Part shown: in pieces, positions 43,958-55,408 of the stretch
Layout of the letters: the number at the start of each line of letters is the position of its first letter
Position numbering within the stretch: position 1 is the stretch's first letter
Source: Neoarius graeffei
Lineage: Eukaryota; Chordata; Actinopteri; Siluriformes; Ariidae
DNA length: 64,000 bases
NCBI RefSeq assembly: GCF_027579695.1
Contig: NC_083577.1
Location: 58,330,283 to 58,394,282, forward strand
Direction of reading: 5' to 3'
Program-made: the position numbers and the translations under genes
The notes under the pieces: generated by a model
The model's input: the letters and a program-made list of their open reading frames with translations, nothing else
Told to the model about the DNA's origin: nothing
Database searches by the model: none

Positions 43958-44988
43958 GGCTACGTTCACACTGCAGGCTGAAGTGACTCAAGTCCGATCT
44001 TTTCGCCCATATGTGACCTGTATCCGATCTTTTATTGACAATATGAACGACACAGATCCGATTTTTTCAAATCCGACCCAGGCCGTTTGGATATGTGGTG
44101 CTAATTCCGATTCCTATCCGCTCTTTTCATATGCGACTTCAGTCTGAACCGCCAGGTCGCATTCATCCGACTTGCACGTCATCAACAAGCCACAAACGTC
44201 ACTATTCTGCGCTGAAGTAGGCGTCGGGTCTCTCAAAAAAGTTACAACAACATGGCGCATAATCACAGGCGCAGATAGAGGGTGGGACGAGTCATATTTA
44301 AATTCACCTCGTTCGGTCCCCCCCACTTATAGGGAGGAAAAAACGTCTATGCTGTCTTTCTTTGCATAAGGCAAACCTCACGGAAAAATCAAAAGACTAA
44401 TTACCATTCGGTTTATTGAGGTGCACAGCAGTGTATACATATAGTTGCAACAACTCACATAAAACAAAACAAAGACTGATATTCGGTTGGTTGAGCTGCG
44501 CAGACTGCACAGGTTGCGAGCTCGAGCTTGGTTGCTATGGTTACTAACAACAAGTTTGACAGGCATGTTGGGGTTGGTTTGCTGGCAGCTTTGTCCCCCC
44601 CCCAGTTCAAAAAACGTATCTGCGCCCCTGCGCATGACATCAATGCGAGGGACGCTTCGGGCTGTGAAGGTTCTGAATCTTCTCAATGGAAGGACGCAGA
44701 GGTTAGGGAGCTGATTTCCATTTGGGGGGATGCAGCTATTCAAGCTAGATTGGATGGGTCATACCGCAACCGGGCGGTTTTACTTCCGTAAACACTGGCC
44801 ATGCTCACTGCGTGTGACGTCGTCGTATCCTGCAGTGCGCATGCGGAACACTTTTAGGTCGCTTTTCGTTCATACTGAGGATCACATACAAGTCGCATAT
44901 ATTTGTTAATGTGAACGACCTCACAAAAAAATCGGATTTCACAAAAAAATCGGAATTGAGCATTAAGCCTTGCAGTGTGAACGTAGCG
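43958..44988 (+). mobile_element. Harbinger-like element with Myb/SANT exon, third level of the nest
   Basis: TTA on both sides (43955-43957, 44989-44991); ends GGCTACGTTCACACTGCA and reverse complement CGCTACGTTCACACTGCA. Inside, SSQWKDAEVRELISIWGDAA and IQARLDGSYRNRAV (44690-44785) match a Myb/SANT-like domain of Harbinger accessory proteins. The start codon (MAH, 44251) is separated from it by a nested MITE. Confidence 0.82.
44263..44634. mobile_element. MITE nested in the Harbinger-like element, fourth level
   Basis: Inner ends CAGGCGCAGATA and TATCTGCGCCCCTG are inverted. GCGCAT lies on both sides; its removal joins MAH to DINARDASG in frame. Exact ends are uncertain by a few bases. A C run and a G run lie near the ends. 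Confidence 0.65.
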
Positions 44989-45900
44989 TTAGAGACTCTG
45001 AATGTAGAAGTATTGGTCAGCAATGCCTTGATGGTTGTGTCTGAAATTGTCTAAACTTTGATCTTTAAGTTGTGTATGGGGTCGCGGAAAGGTGGTGGTG
45101 CACCTGCACGAGAAAGTTTTAGTTCTATCTAAGATCAATCAGCAGTGAGTGTGTCTCTGTGTGTTGTGTCTGTTTTTTGTTGTCTGTAACTGACTCTGTG
45201 ACTGTGTCTTAGGTGCGGGGTCAAAAATGACCCGAAGGCAATCTTTGTACCCAAGTTGTGTACAGCCTCTATGGAAATATGAATAAACAAAATATTTCCC
45301 TTTTTCTAATATTAGGGTCATTTTAGGAAAAGTCATAAAATTTCAAGTTGAAAAAATAACATTAAAGGGGTTTTCTCTGCTGTTAAACACAGTTTCGGGT
45401 CATTTTTGACCCAAAGACATCAGGAGGATTAAATGCAGAGAGGAATTTCACAAGTGTGTGATGAACAAAGTTGTGCCTTCTTTCTAACTTTATTAGTCAT
45501 CCCATCTATAAAGGTGGGATGACCAATGTAAGCACGTGACAGATGTCTCTGTGAAACTGGAACAAAAAAGGTAAGATTATGTAAATGAATGTCACAAAAA
45601 TGGCATCCTGGGACGGAACAGCATATAAAAACCCGGAAGGCAAATATCAGAAAATACGTGACGGTACTGTACCGGGTTATGAGAGACGCGTTTGACCAAC
45701 TCGTGTGAAATCTCTGATCTCAGTCCGTGTTAATGAACATCTCAAATAGCGCGGCATTTATCCCAGTTAGCTTAGCTCTTAGCCAGTCCCTGATTCTTGC
45801 TAATCAGTTTAACGATAGCATAAACTAACTTAGCTCAGAGCTATCGAGGTCCGTGTTGTTAAACACGTTAACAACCTTCAGACACAACTAGCAAATGTTC

Positions 45901-46270
45901 TCATCTCATTATCTCTAGCCGCTTTATCCTGTCCTACAGGGTCGCAGGCAAGCTGGAGCCTATCCCAGCTGACTACGGGCGAAAGGCGGGGTACACCCTG
46001 GACAAGTCGCCAGGTCATCACAGGGCTGACACACAGACACAGACAACCATTCACACTCACATTCACACCTACGGTCAATTTAGAGTCACCAGTTAACCTA
46101 ACCTGCATGTCTTTGGACTGTGGGGGAAACCGGAGTACCCGGAGGAAACCCACGCGGACACGGGGAGAACATGCAAACTCCGCACAGAAAGGCCCTCGCC
46201 GGCCACGGGGCTCGAACCCGGACCTTCTTGCTGTGAGGCGACAGCGCTAACCACTACACCACCGTGCCAA
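45901..46270 (-). mobile_element. V-SINE, minus orientation
   Basis: Full-length; flanks CAAATGTTCT (45891-45900) and CAAATTTTCT (46275-46284) suggest a target duplication with one mismatch. Confidence 0.9.
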
Positions 46271-46384
46271 GAACCAAATTTTCTCAAACTCTAAAATATA
46301 AACACACACACAAAAGGCTTAACGTGAAAGAGTAATGTTTAGTTTCCCCAACAACGTCAAAGTTGGGCTCATTTTAGCTGAAAG

Positions 46385-46418
46385 AGATACTACTACTACT
46401 ACTACTAATAATAATAAT
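46385..46418. repeat. (TAC)n(TAA)n microsatellite
   Basis: Six ACT/TAC units followed by five AAT/TAA units. Confidence 0.8.
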
Positions 46419-46467
46419 GCTTAAGACCCGATACGGGCAAAAGACACGTTATTTACCAGCTGGGAGG

Positions 46468-46517
46468 TCCGTATGGTGAAATACTGTGACCGAGGTCTTA
46501 TTTCACCATGCGGACCG
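46468..46517. repeat. Inverted repeat GGTCCGTATGGTGAAATA
   Basis: GGTCCGTATGGTGAAATA is followed 14 bases on by TATTTCACCATGCGGACC. The loop contains GTGACCGAGGTC. It looks like the core of a common fish repeat, but no ends could be fixed. Confidence 0.6.
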
Positions 46518-47183
46518 ACCTTAAGCCGGTAAATATATTTATTTTTTTCTTTACCAAAAATTCTAACAGAAAACAAGAGCGCCCGAAAAGGAGAGCCGAG
46601 CCGCCATTTTGAATCCTCATCACGGCTGTAATGCAAATTGCTTTCCCCTCAGTATACAAGTGCACTTCCAGGGCGGGGGGGGGACTACATTTTACCGCCT
46701 ATGTAGTCCCCTGTTCATACAAAATTGAGTCATTCAGGATTCAGCCATGTTTTTTGCTTGGTGTTAGCAAATTATAGGTTTTTAGCTTTCTCCTGAAATG
46801 TTTATTTTATTTCTTCTTCCTCAGGGTAGTAAAACTCGCTTTCGCTGTGAAGCCTGTCGTTATCACTATCCATGATGTAAAATTAAATGCTATTCTCCTG
46901 AGAAATGCTGGCGAAAGTTTACAAGATTTTTGATAATCTTATAAATCTTAAGAAAGATAAATGTTGACAAAAAACTACTGTGTTTGTTGTTGTGAACGAG
47001 CGAGTCGGCAGAGGTCCATAACCGGAGTCTGTACGATACGGAGCCGCTCGCCAGCCAGTCAGAGCGCAGGATTTGGACCGCGAAAAAAATACAAAAAAGT
47101 TATAAGGAAAAGTTCATAGTTCTCCAAATTCCTTTGACAGCTCGCCTTTTAGCCATTTTTCTCACGTTTCCATCTCTTGTATG

Positions 47184-48143
47184 CAGTGCTTAATTTGTAA
47201 AGTGGGAGGTCCCGGAGCGCAGAGGATGAGTGGCTCCGGTGCGGAAAAAGAAGAAGGGCGGCGCTTCTGGGCATGGATTGTAATAACACTAGTCACATCA
47301 AATCCGGACAGAGTACAAATTCCTATGTTTAATGCTGTATTTAGTCAACAAAGCAAGACAATATAACTAAAGCCAGTGAAGGACTGGGATGTACCCGGAT
47401 AAAATAGCAAACACAAACATACACCAAGTCCTTGAAAAATAGATATCTCCGGACCCAGCGATCCCACTTTTTTGCAAGTAGCACACCCCAGTCCCGTTTT
47501 GCTCATAGTCAGCCATGGATACGTTTTTTTGTTTTTCTTTAAACTGTTCTTTGGTCCAGATTTCCCCACTTGCTGCTTCACCGCCATCAGTAACGAGCCC
47601 TTCCCGCTCCTCATTCCCTCTGACTGGTGTACTAGCTTCACTGTCATCCTTAGCTGTCTCACCATGATCTCCCTGATCCTCGACATTCCCGCTGACTGAG
47701 CTGCTACCTTCTCTGTGGCCACCGCCGTCCACCGCAAGCTTAGCTCGTTTGGGAACCGGCTGGTTTGAAAAACTTCAGCAAACTTTCTTGCTTTTTTTTG
47801 CATTTTCCCCCTGTGCTAGCGAAAAACATAGACGTAGGCTACGCACGCTACACGGTCAAATGCCCTCTAGAACGGAAGTGTGCACCCTCCTTTTCCGTAA
47901 TATACAAACATTTTGTGGATGTCGTTTCATGAGAGAAATCACCAACAAGACAGATATCAAAATCAGACATTAACACTAAATAAACTTGCATTTATTTATT
48001 TAATTATTTTGGGATTTTTTTTTTTTTTAAATATTTTGTTACATAGTCAAGAGAGGTACCGGATCCAGTGTAAATAGCTGCCGGAGCCAACGCCCGAGGT
48101 TGCGGAGCGCGCTCCAGCTTGCTCCCCCTCAAATTAAGCCCTG
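47184..48143 (-). mobile_element. Non-autonomous hAT element with 8-bp target duplication
   Basis: CTTGTATG at 47176-47183 and 48144-48151. Ends CAGTGCTTAATTTG and the reverse complement CAGGGCTTAATTTG. The interior is a minus-strand transposase N-terminus. Confidence 0.9.
47345..47803 (-). pseudogene. hAT transposase N-terminus with TTF-type finger start
   Basis: Overlapping minus-strand frames of 152 and 121 codons form one broken gene. Start: KKARKFAEVFQTSRFPNE; linker: acidic Ser/Gly-rich; then TKEQFKEKQK in one frame and, after a shift, YPWLTMSKTGLGCATCKKVG with SLG, the W-L...LGC..C...G..G hallmark of the TTF-type finger. The catalytic domain is absent. Confidence 0.65.
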
Positions 48144-48786
48144 CTTGTATGTAAGACTATAGACTTAAATAGATCATAAGTGAAGCGCCGCCATTTTGAC
48201 CCATCAGCTGCCATGTCCTTCCACTTGTGGAGTATACTTGTCCACGTTTTAAAATGTCTTTGAGGGCGACCAACCCTTCCGGTACCCTCGACAAGAAGAG
48301 AGAAGGTGTTCAAATAGATGCTCATTCAGTTCCTAGAAACTGTAAACGGTTTAATAGTTAAACAGGTATATAAAAAACTCCACACAGCCATTTTTTAAGC
48401 CCGAGCCTGTAGCCGCTCTCGTCCTGATTGCTGGCTGATTCTGATTGGTCAATGATGTGATCAGGCCGCGTGCACGTGCAGAGCTGGGCGTGATCAAGGT
48501 GAAAACACTCTCGCGCGCTCTTTATTACCGCATGGAGGTGAAACTCGCACTGTTTCTTAAACTCCGAGGCTTAATTAACAACCGCAGATATTTCCATTTG
48601 GTGATTGAAAGGTGAACAGTTTTAAGAACATGTGGTACGCTCCTTCCATGGTGGTACCGATTTATTTAGAGGCAAACGCGCGCAGATCCGCAGAGCCGCC
48701 TGCAGCAGTGATGTGGCCCGTTATACCGTTTGACCAGCACTTGTGTTTTACTATTAACGACACGGTCGGTAAGTTTTCCTGCAGAG

Positions 48787-49152
48787 TAACAGCACAGTGG
48801 CCTAGCAGTAAATAAAACCTGGTTAGAAAGCATGTTAAGTGCCAAACCTCCATCACTCGATCCCATTAATTCATGCAGTCACGCTCTTATTTGCACACAC
48901 ACCTATTCTTCATGGGCAACCACGTGACAAAATAGTGTGACGTATGCACCCGCCGCTATATTGGATGATATACAAATCCAAAATGCCATCTCGTGCGAAC
49001 AATAACTGATGCATCTCCGACTTTCTCGAATTTATTATTATTATGTGGAGTCCTCTGCCCAGTCGAGATTCAGAGGGAAAAGTTGAAATTTGTGGCTCTG
49101 TGACCACGTGACCCAAACTGCTTGCGTCATTGACCGTCGCCATGTTGGAGGA
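48787..49152 (-). repeat. Dispersed repeat, copy 1
   Basis: Starts AGTAACAGCACAGTGGCCTA and ends CGCCATGTTGGAGGA. On the minus strand an ATG near 49143 gives MATVNDASSLGHVV, then a diverged frame. The same block recurs at 50442-50893. Protein family not recognised. Confidence 0.75.
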
Positions 49153-49645
49153 TGTTTTGATCAGATTTATTTGGCAATAATATAGTACATAAAAATGATA
49201 AACGTAACAAAATAATCCAAAATAAACACGAGTATAAAGAAATACATAAAATACTGTAGATATTGCCAGGGATAACATAAAGTTAAAAGCTTATTTCCAC
49301 TGTGGTCCCCAAAATACAAGATGTGACATGAGCGATATAAACACAATACTAATAAAATATATGAAAATTAATTAAAAAAAATAAAATCACTATTCTCAAA
49401 AAGTCATAACATTATACATATAAGACTTAAAATATTTCTTAAAATTTAACAAATATTGACTAAAGTAGAAGGAAGACTATTCCATAACTGAGCGCCAGTG
49501 ATACAAAATGAAAACTTACCCAAAGCACCAAAATGATGAACGACAAGCGAATCTTGACTAGAATGAGTATTCTGAGAATGTCTTCTTGAGATAGAAAGGT
49601 ACATCAAGCACTCAGTACATATGATTTAGTTTTAATTGCTCTACT
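49153..49645 (-). mobile_element. LINE 3' end, minus strand
   Basis: Minus-strand translation gives GKFSFCITGAQLWNSLPSTL (about 49515-49455), the C-terminal WNSLP motif of non-LTR reverse transcriptases. The 3' UTR contains GACCACAGTGGAAATAAGC, a close match to the LINE at the right edge of the window, so both belong to one family. It abuts the dispersed repeat at 48787-49152. Confidence 0.6.
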
Positions 49646-49737
49646 CCTTTAGGATACGGAGCCACCCTAAGGTTTTGAAGTGTGCAGTAAATAATGATGT
49701 TCTTGTCTGTAAATTTAGAGTAAAATGAACCAATTTA

Positions 49738-50101
49738 GCGGCACGGTGGTGTAGTGGTTAGCGCTGTTGCCTCACAGCAAGAAGGTCCTGGGTTCGAGCC
49801 CCGGGGCCGGCGAGGGCCTTTCTGTGCGGAGTTTGCATGTTCTCCCCGTGTCCGCGTGGGTTTCCTCCGGGTGCTCCGGTTTCCCCCACAGTCCAAAGAC
49901 ATGCAGGTTAGGTTAACTGGTGACTCTAAATTGACCGTAGGTGTGAATGTGAGTGTGAATGGTTGTCTATGTGTCAGCCCTGTGATGACCTGGCGACTTG
50001 TCCAGGGTGTACCCCGCCTTTCGCCCGTAGTCAGCTGGGATAGGCTCCAGCTTGCCTGCGACCCTGTAGAAGGATAAAGCGGCTAGAGATAATGAGATGA
50101 G
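49738..50101 (+). mobile_element. V-SINE, plus orientation, with 13-bp target duplication
   Basis: ATGAACCAATTTA at 49725-49737 and 50102-50114, exact. Confidence 0.95.
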
Positions 50102-50441
50102 ATGAACCAATTTATTCTGAGAAATCATCTGCAGTTTTGTTTTCTTAGTCAAACATGAGTACTGAAAAGAGCAGGCATAATCATAATGACATTGTACTAG
50201 TGCTGATGCTAACAGTTTCTTGGTTCTTAAATCTAAAAATTTTGATACAGAAATTTTAATCTGGCATATACCTTGCTCAGTACCTTTTCAGCCATTGCCT
50301 CTCCATCTAAGAATTGCTCCAACTCTGCACCTAAATATTAAACTTTCGAGTAATATTTGATTTCAGTACCTTTGCACACAATGTCCAAATTCGAATTTTT
50401 CTTCAAGTTACTTTTAGAGCCAAACAGTATAGAGTATAGTA

Positions 50442-50719
50442 AAGTAACAGCACAGTGGCCTAGCAGTAAATAAAACCTGGTTAGAAAGCATGTTAAGTGC
50501 CAAACCTCCATCACTCGATCCCATTAATTCATGCAGTCACTCTCTCTAAGTCTCTTATTTACTCACAGACCTATTCTTCATGGGCAACCACGTGACGGAA
50601 TAGTGTGACGTCTGCATCCGCCGCTATATTGGATGATATACAAATCCAAAATGCCATCTCGTGCGAACAATAACTGATGCATCTCTGACCTTTTTTTTTT
50701 AATATTGTTGTTGTTGTTG

Positions 50720-50754
<35 letters not shown>

Positions 50755-50893
50755 CATCATCATCATCTGGGGTCCTCTGCCCAGTCGAGATTCAGAGGGG
50801 AAAGTTGAAATTTGTGGCTCTGACCCGTATTCTTTGTTTGCAACCACGTGACCAAAACTGCTTGTGTTATTGACTGTCGCCATGTTGGAGGAC
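50442..50893 (-). repeat. Dispersed repeat, copy 2, with expanded microsatellite
   Basis: Matches 48787-49152 over its length. It differs by an expanded (TTG)n(TTA)n(TCA)n tract at 50706-50767 where copy 1 has TTATTATTATG, and by an extra CCCGTATTCTTTGTTTGCAA segment. The minus-strand start reads MATVNNTSSFGHVV. Confidence 0.75.
50706..50767. repeat. (TTG)n(TTA)n(TCA)n microsatellite
   Basis: Compound trinucleotide repeat of about 60 bases inside dispersed repeat copy 2. Confidence 0.85.
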
Positions 50894-51681
50894 ATACAAA
50901 ATATATAATATACACGGTGGTAAGAGTACAGACTGGAAAGTAAAGAGGAGTTACATTTAGAAGCTTGTAATTTCTCAAATCTATTTTAACTCCTTCAGTG
51001 CCCTTGGATGAGTCACGTACGTCATGAAATCTTTTACCACTGTGCCTTATGACACATGCTACTCGTCAAAAACACCACCTTTTATGTACCTTACATGGCA
51101 CATTACTTTTACTTCACAGTTGCACATTACCATGAGTTGGCCTAGTGGTCTGTCTCTCTAATTGGGAGATCGCGAGTTCTATTCACGGTCAGGTCATACC
51201 AAAGACCATCATAAAAATGGTACCCAGTTACTTGGTGTACATTGTGTTTTCAAGTACTAGTAATTCATGTTTATGGACAGGCTCTCATTGACAAGACCTG
51301 TTGTCTTGGTTTTTTTTTTTTTTGGATGTTTTTGAAGTTGTTTTTACTCTACAACAGTGTTTTTTGTGGGTTTTTTTTTTTCTGTACAAATATTAAAAAT
51401 AAAAAGTTCTGAACAAGTTAGAGAAAGATTATCAAAATATCCCAATTTTGACCTATTTTTGTCCTATATGCCTGGCACATTACAATTAATTATGGGTGGC
51501 AGCCAAGGGGTTAAAAACAATCATTTTGACTGCTTCAAAACATCGGTATTTAACACATTATTGCTGGGTTTCACATGACGTCACATCCGCCTCGTTAGTC
51601 ATTCAAAACTTTAGCTGGTGGTCTGCCAAAGCTCAGTTAACAAAGTGTTTGTATGAAGAATGTGCATTGCTTTGTGAAAAA

Positions 51682-51890
51682 TGCCGTACACTTGCGTTGT
51701 TTTAGGTTGTTTGAATCAATCAAACTATGAAACTGATAAGTTTCTTCAGGGTTCCCCATGAACTAATAAAATAAGGTGAACGAACACAGGATTTCACAAA
51801 AAAGGTCAAGAAAGGTGGCTTTTGAACCTCTCACTGAAATCGAAGGGAGCTGAGTCAAAGCATGCTCGAGTTTGTAGGGATCACTTTGTA
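51682..51890 (+). pseudogene. THAP finger fragment
   Basis: ATG at 51682 encodes MPYTCVVLGCLNQSNYETDK, the first zinc ligands of a THAP domain; frameshifts follow, then SKHARVCRDHFV (51852-51887) gives the closing C..H pair. The frame is cut there by Tc1 D at 51891. Confidence 0.65.
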
Positions 51891-52284
51891 CAGTGCCTTG
51901 CAAAAGTATTCATCCCCCTTGGTGTTTGTCCTGTTTTGTCGCGTTACGAGCTGAAATTAAAATGGATTTTTGGGGGGTTAGCACCATTTGATTTACATAA
52001 CATGCCTACCACTGTAAAGGTGCACATTGTTGTTTGCTTTTGTGACAAACAGTAATTAAGATGAAAAAAACAGAAATCTGGAGTGTGCATAGGTATTCAC
52101 CCCCTTTTGTATGAAACCCCTAAATAAGAGCTGGTCCAACCAATTCACTTCATAAGTCACATAATTAGTTGATTAAGATCCATCTGTCTGCAATCAAAGT
52201 GTCACATGATCTGTCACATGATGTCTGTATAAATCAGCCTGTTCTGGAAGGACCCTGGCTCTGCAACACTACTAAATAAGCAAC

Positions 52285-53660
52285 ATGAAAACCAAGGAAC
52301 ACTCCAAACAGGTCAGAGACAAAATTGTGAAGCAGTATAGATCAGGGCGGCACGGTGGTGTAATGGTTAGCGCTGTCGCCTCACAGCAAGAAGGTCCTGG
52401 TTCGAGCCCCGTGGCCGGCGAGGGCCTTTCTGTGCAGAGTTTGCATGTTCTCCCTGTGTCCGCGTGGGTTTCCTCCGGGTGCTCCGGTTTCCCCCACAGT
52501 CCAAAGACATGCAGGTTAGGTTAACTGGTGACTCTAAATTGACTGTAGGTGTGAATGTAAGTGTGAATGGTTGTCTGTGTTTATGGGTCAGCCCTGTGAT
52601 GACCTAGCAACTTGTCCAGGGTGTACCCCGCCTTTTGCCCGTAGTCAGCTGGGATAGGCTCCAGCTTGCCTGTGACCCTGTAGAACAGGATAAAGCAGCT
52701 AGAGATGATATGAGATGAGTATAGATCAGGGTTGGGTTATAAAAAAAAATCCCAAACTTTGAATATCCCAGGGAGCACTATTAAATCCATTATAGTAAAA
52801 TGGAAAGAACATGGCACCACTACAAACCTGACAAGAGAAGGCCACCCACCAAAACTCACAGACCGGGCAAGGAGGGGATTAATCAGAGATGCAACAAAGA
52901 CAACAAAGATGACACTGAAGGATCTGCAAAGATCCACAGCGGAGATGGAAGTATCTGTCCATAGGACCACTTTAAGCCATACACCCCACAGAGTGGGGCT
53001 TTATGGAAGAGTGACCAGAAAACGGCTGAAGAAAACATTTTTGGAGTTTGCCCAACAGCATGTGGCAGACTCCCCAAACACACAGAAGATTATTCTCTGG
53101 TCAAATGAGACTAAAATTGGTCTTTTTGGCTATCAGGGGAAATGCCATGTGTGGCGCAAACCCAACACCCTGAGAACACCATCCCTACAATGAAGCATGG
53201 TGGTGGCAGCATCATGCTGTGGGAATGTTTTTCATCTGCAGGGACAGGAAAGCTGGTCAGGACTGAAGGAAAGCTAGATGGCACTACATACAGGGCAATT
53301 CTGGAGGAAAACCTGTTTGAGTCAGCCAGAGGTTTCAGACTGGGACGAAGGTTCATGTTCCAACAGGACAATGACCCTAAACATACTGCTAAAGCTACAC
53401 TGGAGTGGGTAAAGGGAAACCTTTTAAATGTCTTGGAATGACCTCAACAAAGCCCAGACCGCAATCCAATTGAGAATCTATGGCATAACTTGAAGATCGC
53501 TGTACACCAAAGCAACCCATCTAACTTGAAGGAGTTGGAGCAGTTTTGCCTTGAGGAATGGGCAAAAATCCCAGTGGCTAGATGTGCCAAGCTAATAGAG
53601 ATATACCCCAAGAGACTTGCAGCTGTAATTGCAGCAAAAGGTGGCTCTACAAAGTATTGA
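52285..53660 (+). pseudogene. Tc1 transposase D, interrupted
   Basis: MKTKEHSKQVRDKIVKQY opens at 52285 and is cut by the SINE after about 20 codons. A 153-codon frame (52732-53193) holds the DNA-binding domain and WSNETKIGLFG, with Asn next to the expected Asp as in element A. Frames from 53190 hold [21 protein letters not shown], and after a TGA stop (about 53441) DRNPIENLWHNLK, ending AAKGGSTKY. Confidence 0.88.
52348..52718 (+). mobile_element. V-SINE inside Tc1 D
   Basis: GTATAGATCAGG on both sides (52335-52346 and 52719-52730). The tail reads GATGATATGAGATGAG. Confidence 0.94.
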
Positions 53661-54267
53661 CTTTGAGGGGAGTGAATACTTATGCACACTCCAGATTTCT
53701 GTTTTTTCATCTTAATTATTGTCTCAATTAAAAAAAGTGCACCTTCAAAGCTGTAGGCATGTTGTGTAAATCAAATGGTGCTAGCCCTCCAAAAATCCAT
53801 TTTAATTCCAGCTTGTAATGTGACAAAACAGGACAAACACTAAGGGGGATGAATACTTTTGCAAGGCACTGTATATCCCTCTCAGCTACAGTGCCTTGAA
53901 AAAGTATCCATACCCCTTGAACTTTTTCACATTTTTCCACCTTACAACCACAAACTTAAAAGTTTTTTATTGAGATTTTATGTGATAGACCAACACAGAG
54001 TAGCACATAATTGTGAAGTGAAACGAAAATGATAAATGGTCTTCAAAATTTTAAACAAATAAAAATCTGAAAAATGTGGTATGCATTAGTATTCAGCCCC
54101 CTGTACTCTGATACCTCTAAATACAATCCAGTGCAATCAATTGCCTTCAGAAGTCATCTAATTGGTTAATAGAGTCCTACTGTGTGTAATTTACTCTCAG
54201 CATAAATACACTTGTTCTGTGAAGGCCTCAGTGGTTTGTTAGAGAACACTGAAGAACAAACAGCATC

Positions 54268-55278
54268 ATGAAGACCAAAGAACTCACCAGACAGGTCAGG
54301 GATAAAGTTCTGGAGAAGTTTAAAGCAGGGTTAGGTTATAAAAAAAATATCCCAAGCTCTGAACATCTCAAGAAGCACTGTTCAATCCATCATTCAAAAA
54401 TGGAAAAAGTATGGCACAACTGCAAACCTACCAGGACATGGCCGTCCACTTAAACTGACAGAGCGAGCAAGGAGAGCACTGGTCAGAGAAGCAGCCAAGA
54501 GTCCCATGATCACTCTGGAGGAGCTGCAGAGATCCACAGCTCAGGTGGGAGAATCTGTGCACAGGACAACTATAAGTCGTACACTCCACAAATCTGGCCT
54601 TTTTGGAAGAGTGGCAAGAAGAAAGCCATTGTTGAAAGACCGGCATAAGAAGTCCCGTTTGCAGTTTCCCAGAAGCCATGTAGGGGACACAACAAACATG
54701 TGGAAGAAGGTGCTTTGGTCAGATGAGACCAAAATTGAACTTTTTGGCTTAAATGCAAAGCGCTATGTGTGGTGGAAAACTAACAGTGTTCATCACCCTG
54801 CACACACCATCCCCACTGTGAAACATGGTGGTGGCAGCATCATGCTATGGGGATGCTTTTCCTCAGCAGGGACAGGGAAGCTGGTCAGAGTTGATGGGAA
54901 GATGGATGGAGCTAAATACAGGGCAATCCTGGAAGAAAACCTGCAAAAGACTTGAGACTGGGAAGGAGATTCACCTTCCAGCAAGACAGTGACCCTAAAC
55001 ATACAGCCAGAGCTACAATGGAATGGTTTAGATCAAAGAATATTCATGTGTTAGAATGGCCCAGTCAAAGTCCAGACCTAAATTCCATTGAGCATCTGTG
55101 GCAAGACTTGAAAATTGCTGTTCACAGACGTTCTCCATCCAATCTGGCTGAGCTTGAGCTATTTTGCAAAGAAGAATGGGCAAAAATTTCAGTGTCTAGA
55201 TGTGCAAAGCTGGTAGAGACATACCACAAAAGACTTGCAGCTGTAATTGCAGCAAAAGGTGGCTCTACAAAGTATTGA
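54268..55278 (+). pseudogene. Tc1 transposase E, few lesions
   Basis: MKTKELTRQVRDKVLEKFKA starts at 54268 and the C-terminus AAKGGSTKY ends at 55278. Between them three overlapping frames (54268-54453, 54506-54955, 54952-55278) keep all blocks: TLEELQRSTAQ, LWSDETKIELFG (first Asp), [12 protein letters not shown] (second Asp) and [14 protein letters not shown] (Glu). Two or three small frameshifts are the main damage, making it the best preserved transposase in the window. Confidence 0.9.
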
Positions 55279-55408
55279 CGCAGGGGGGCTGAATACTAAT
55301 GCACACCACATTTTTCAGATTTTTATTTGTTTAAAATTTTGAAGACCATTTATCATTTTCATTTCACTTCACAATTATGTGCTACTCTGTGTTGGTCTAT
55401 CACATAAA

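Larger units (their letters stand above)
43200..45428. mobile_element. TTAA-flanked element, piggyBac-like, in the SINE
   Basis: TTAA lies at 43196-43199 and 45429-45432. Ends CCCTCCTGATG and CATCAGGAGGA are inverted, followed by the palindrome GGGTCAAAAATGACCC (also at 45220-45235 and, in variant form, at 45397-45412). This matches vertebrate piggyBac-type ends. No intact transposase is seen in the roughly 1.2 kb that is not nested insertion. Confidence 0.8.
51891..53871 (+). mobile_element. Tc1-like transposon D
   Basis: Ends CAGTGCCTTGCAAAAGTATT and its reverse complement, TA at 51889-51890 and 53872-53873. Same family as Tc1 A. It contains a V-SINE at 52348-52718. Confidence 0.93.
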
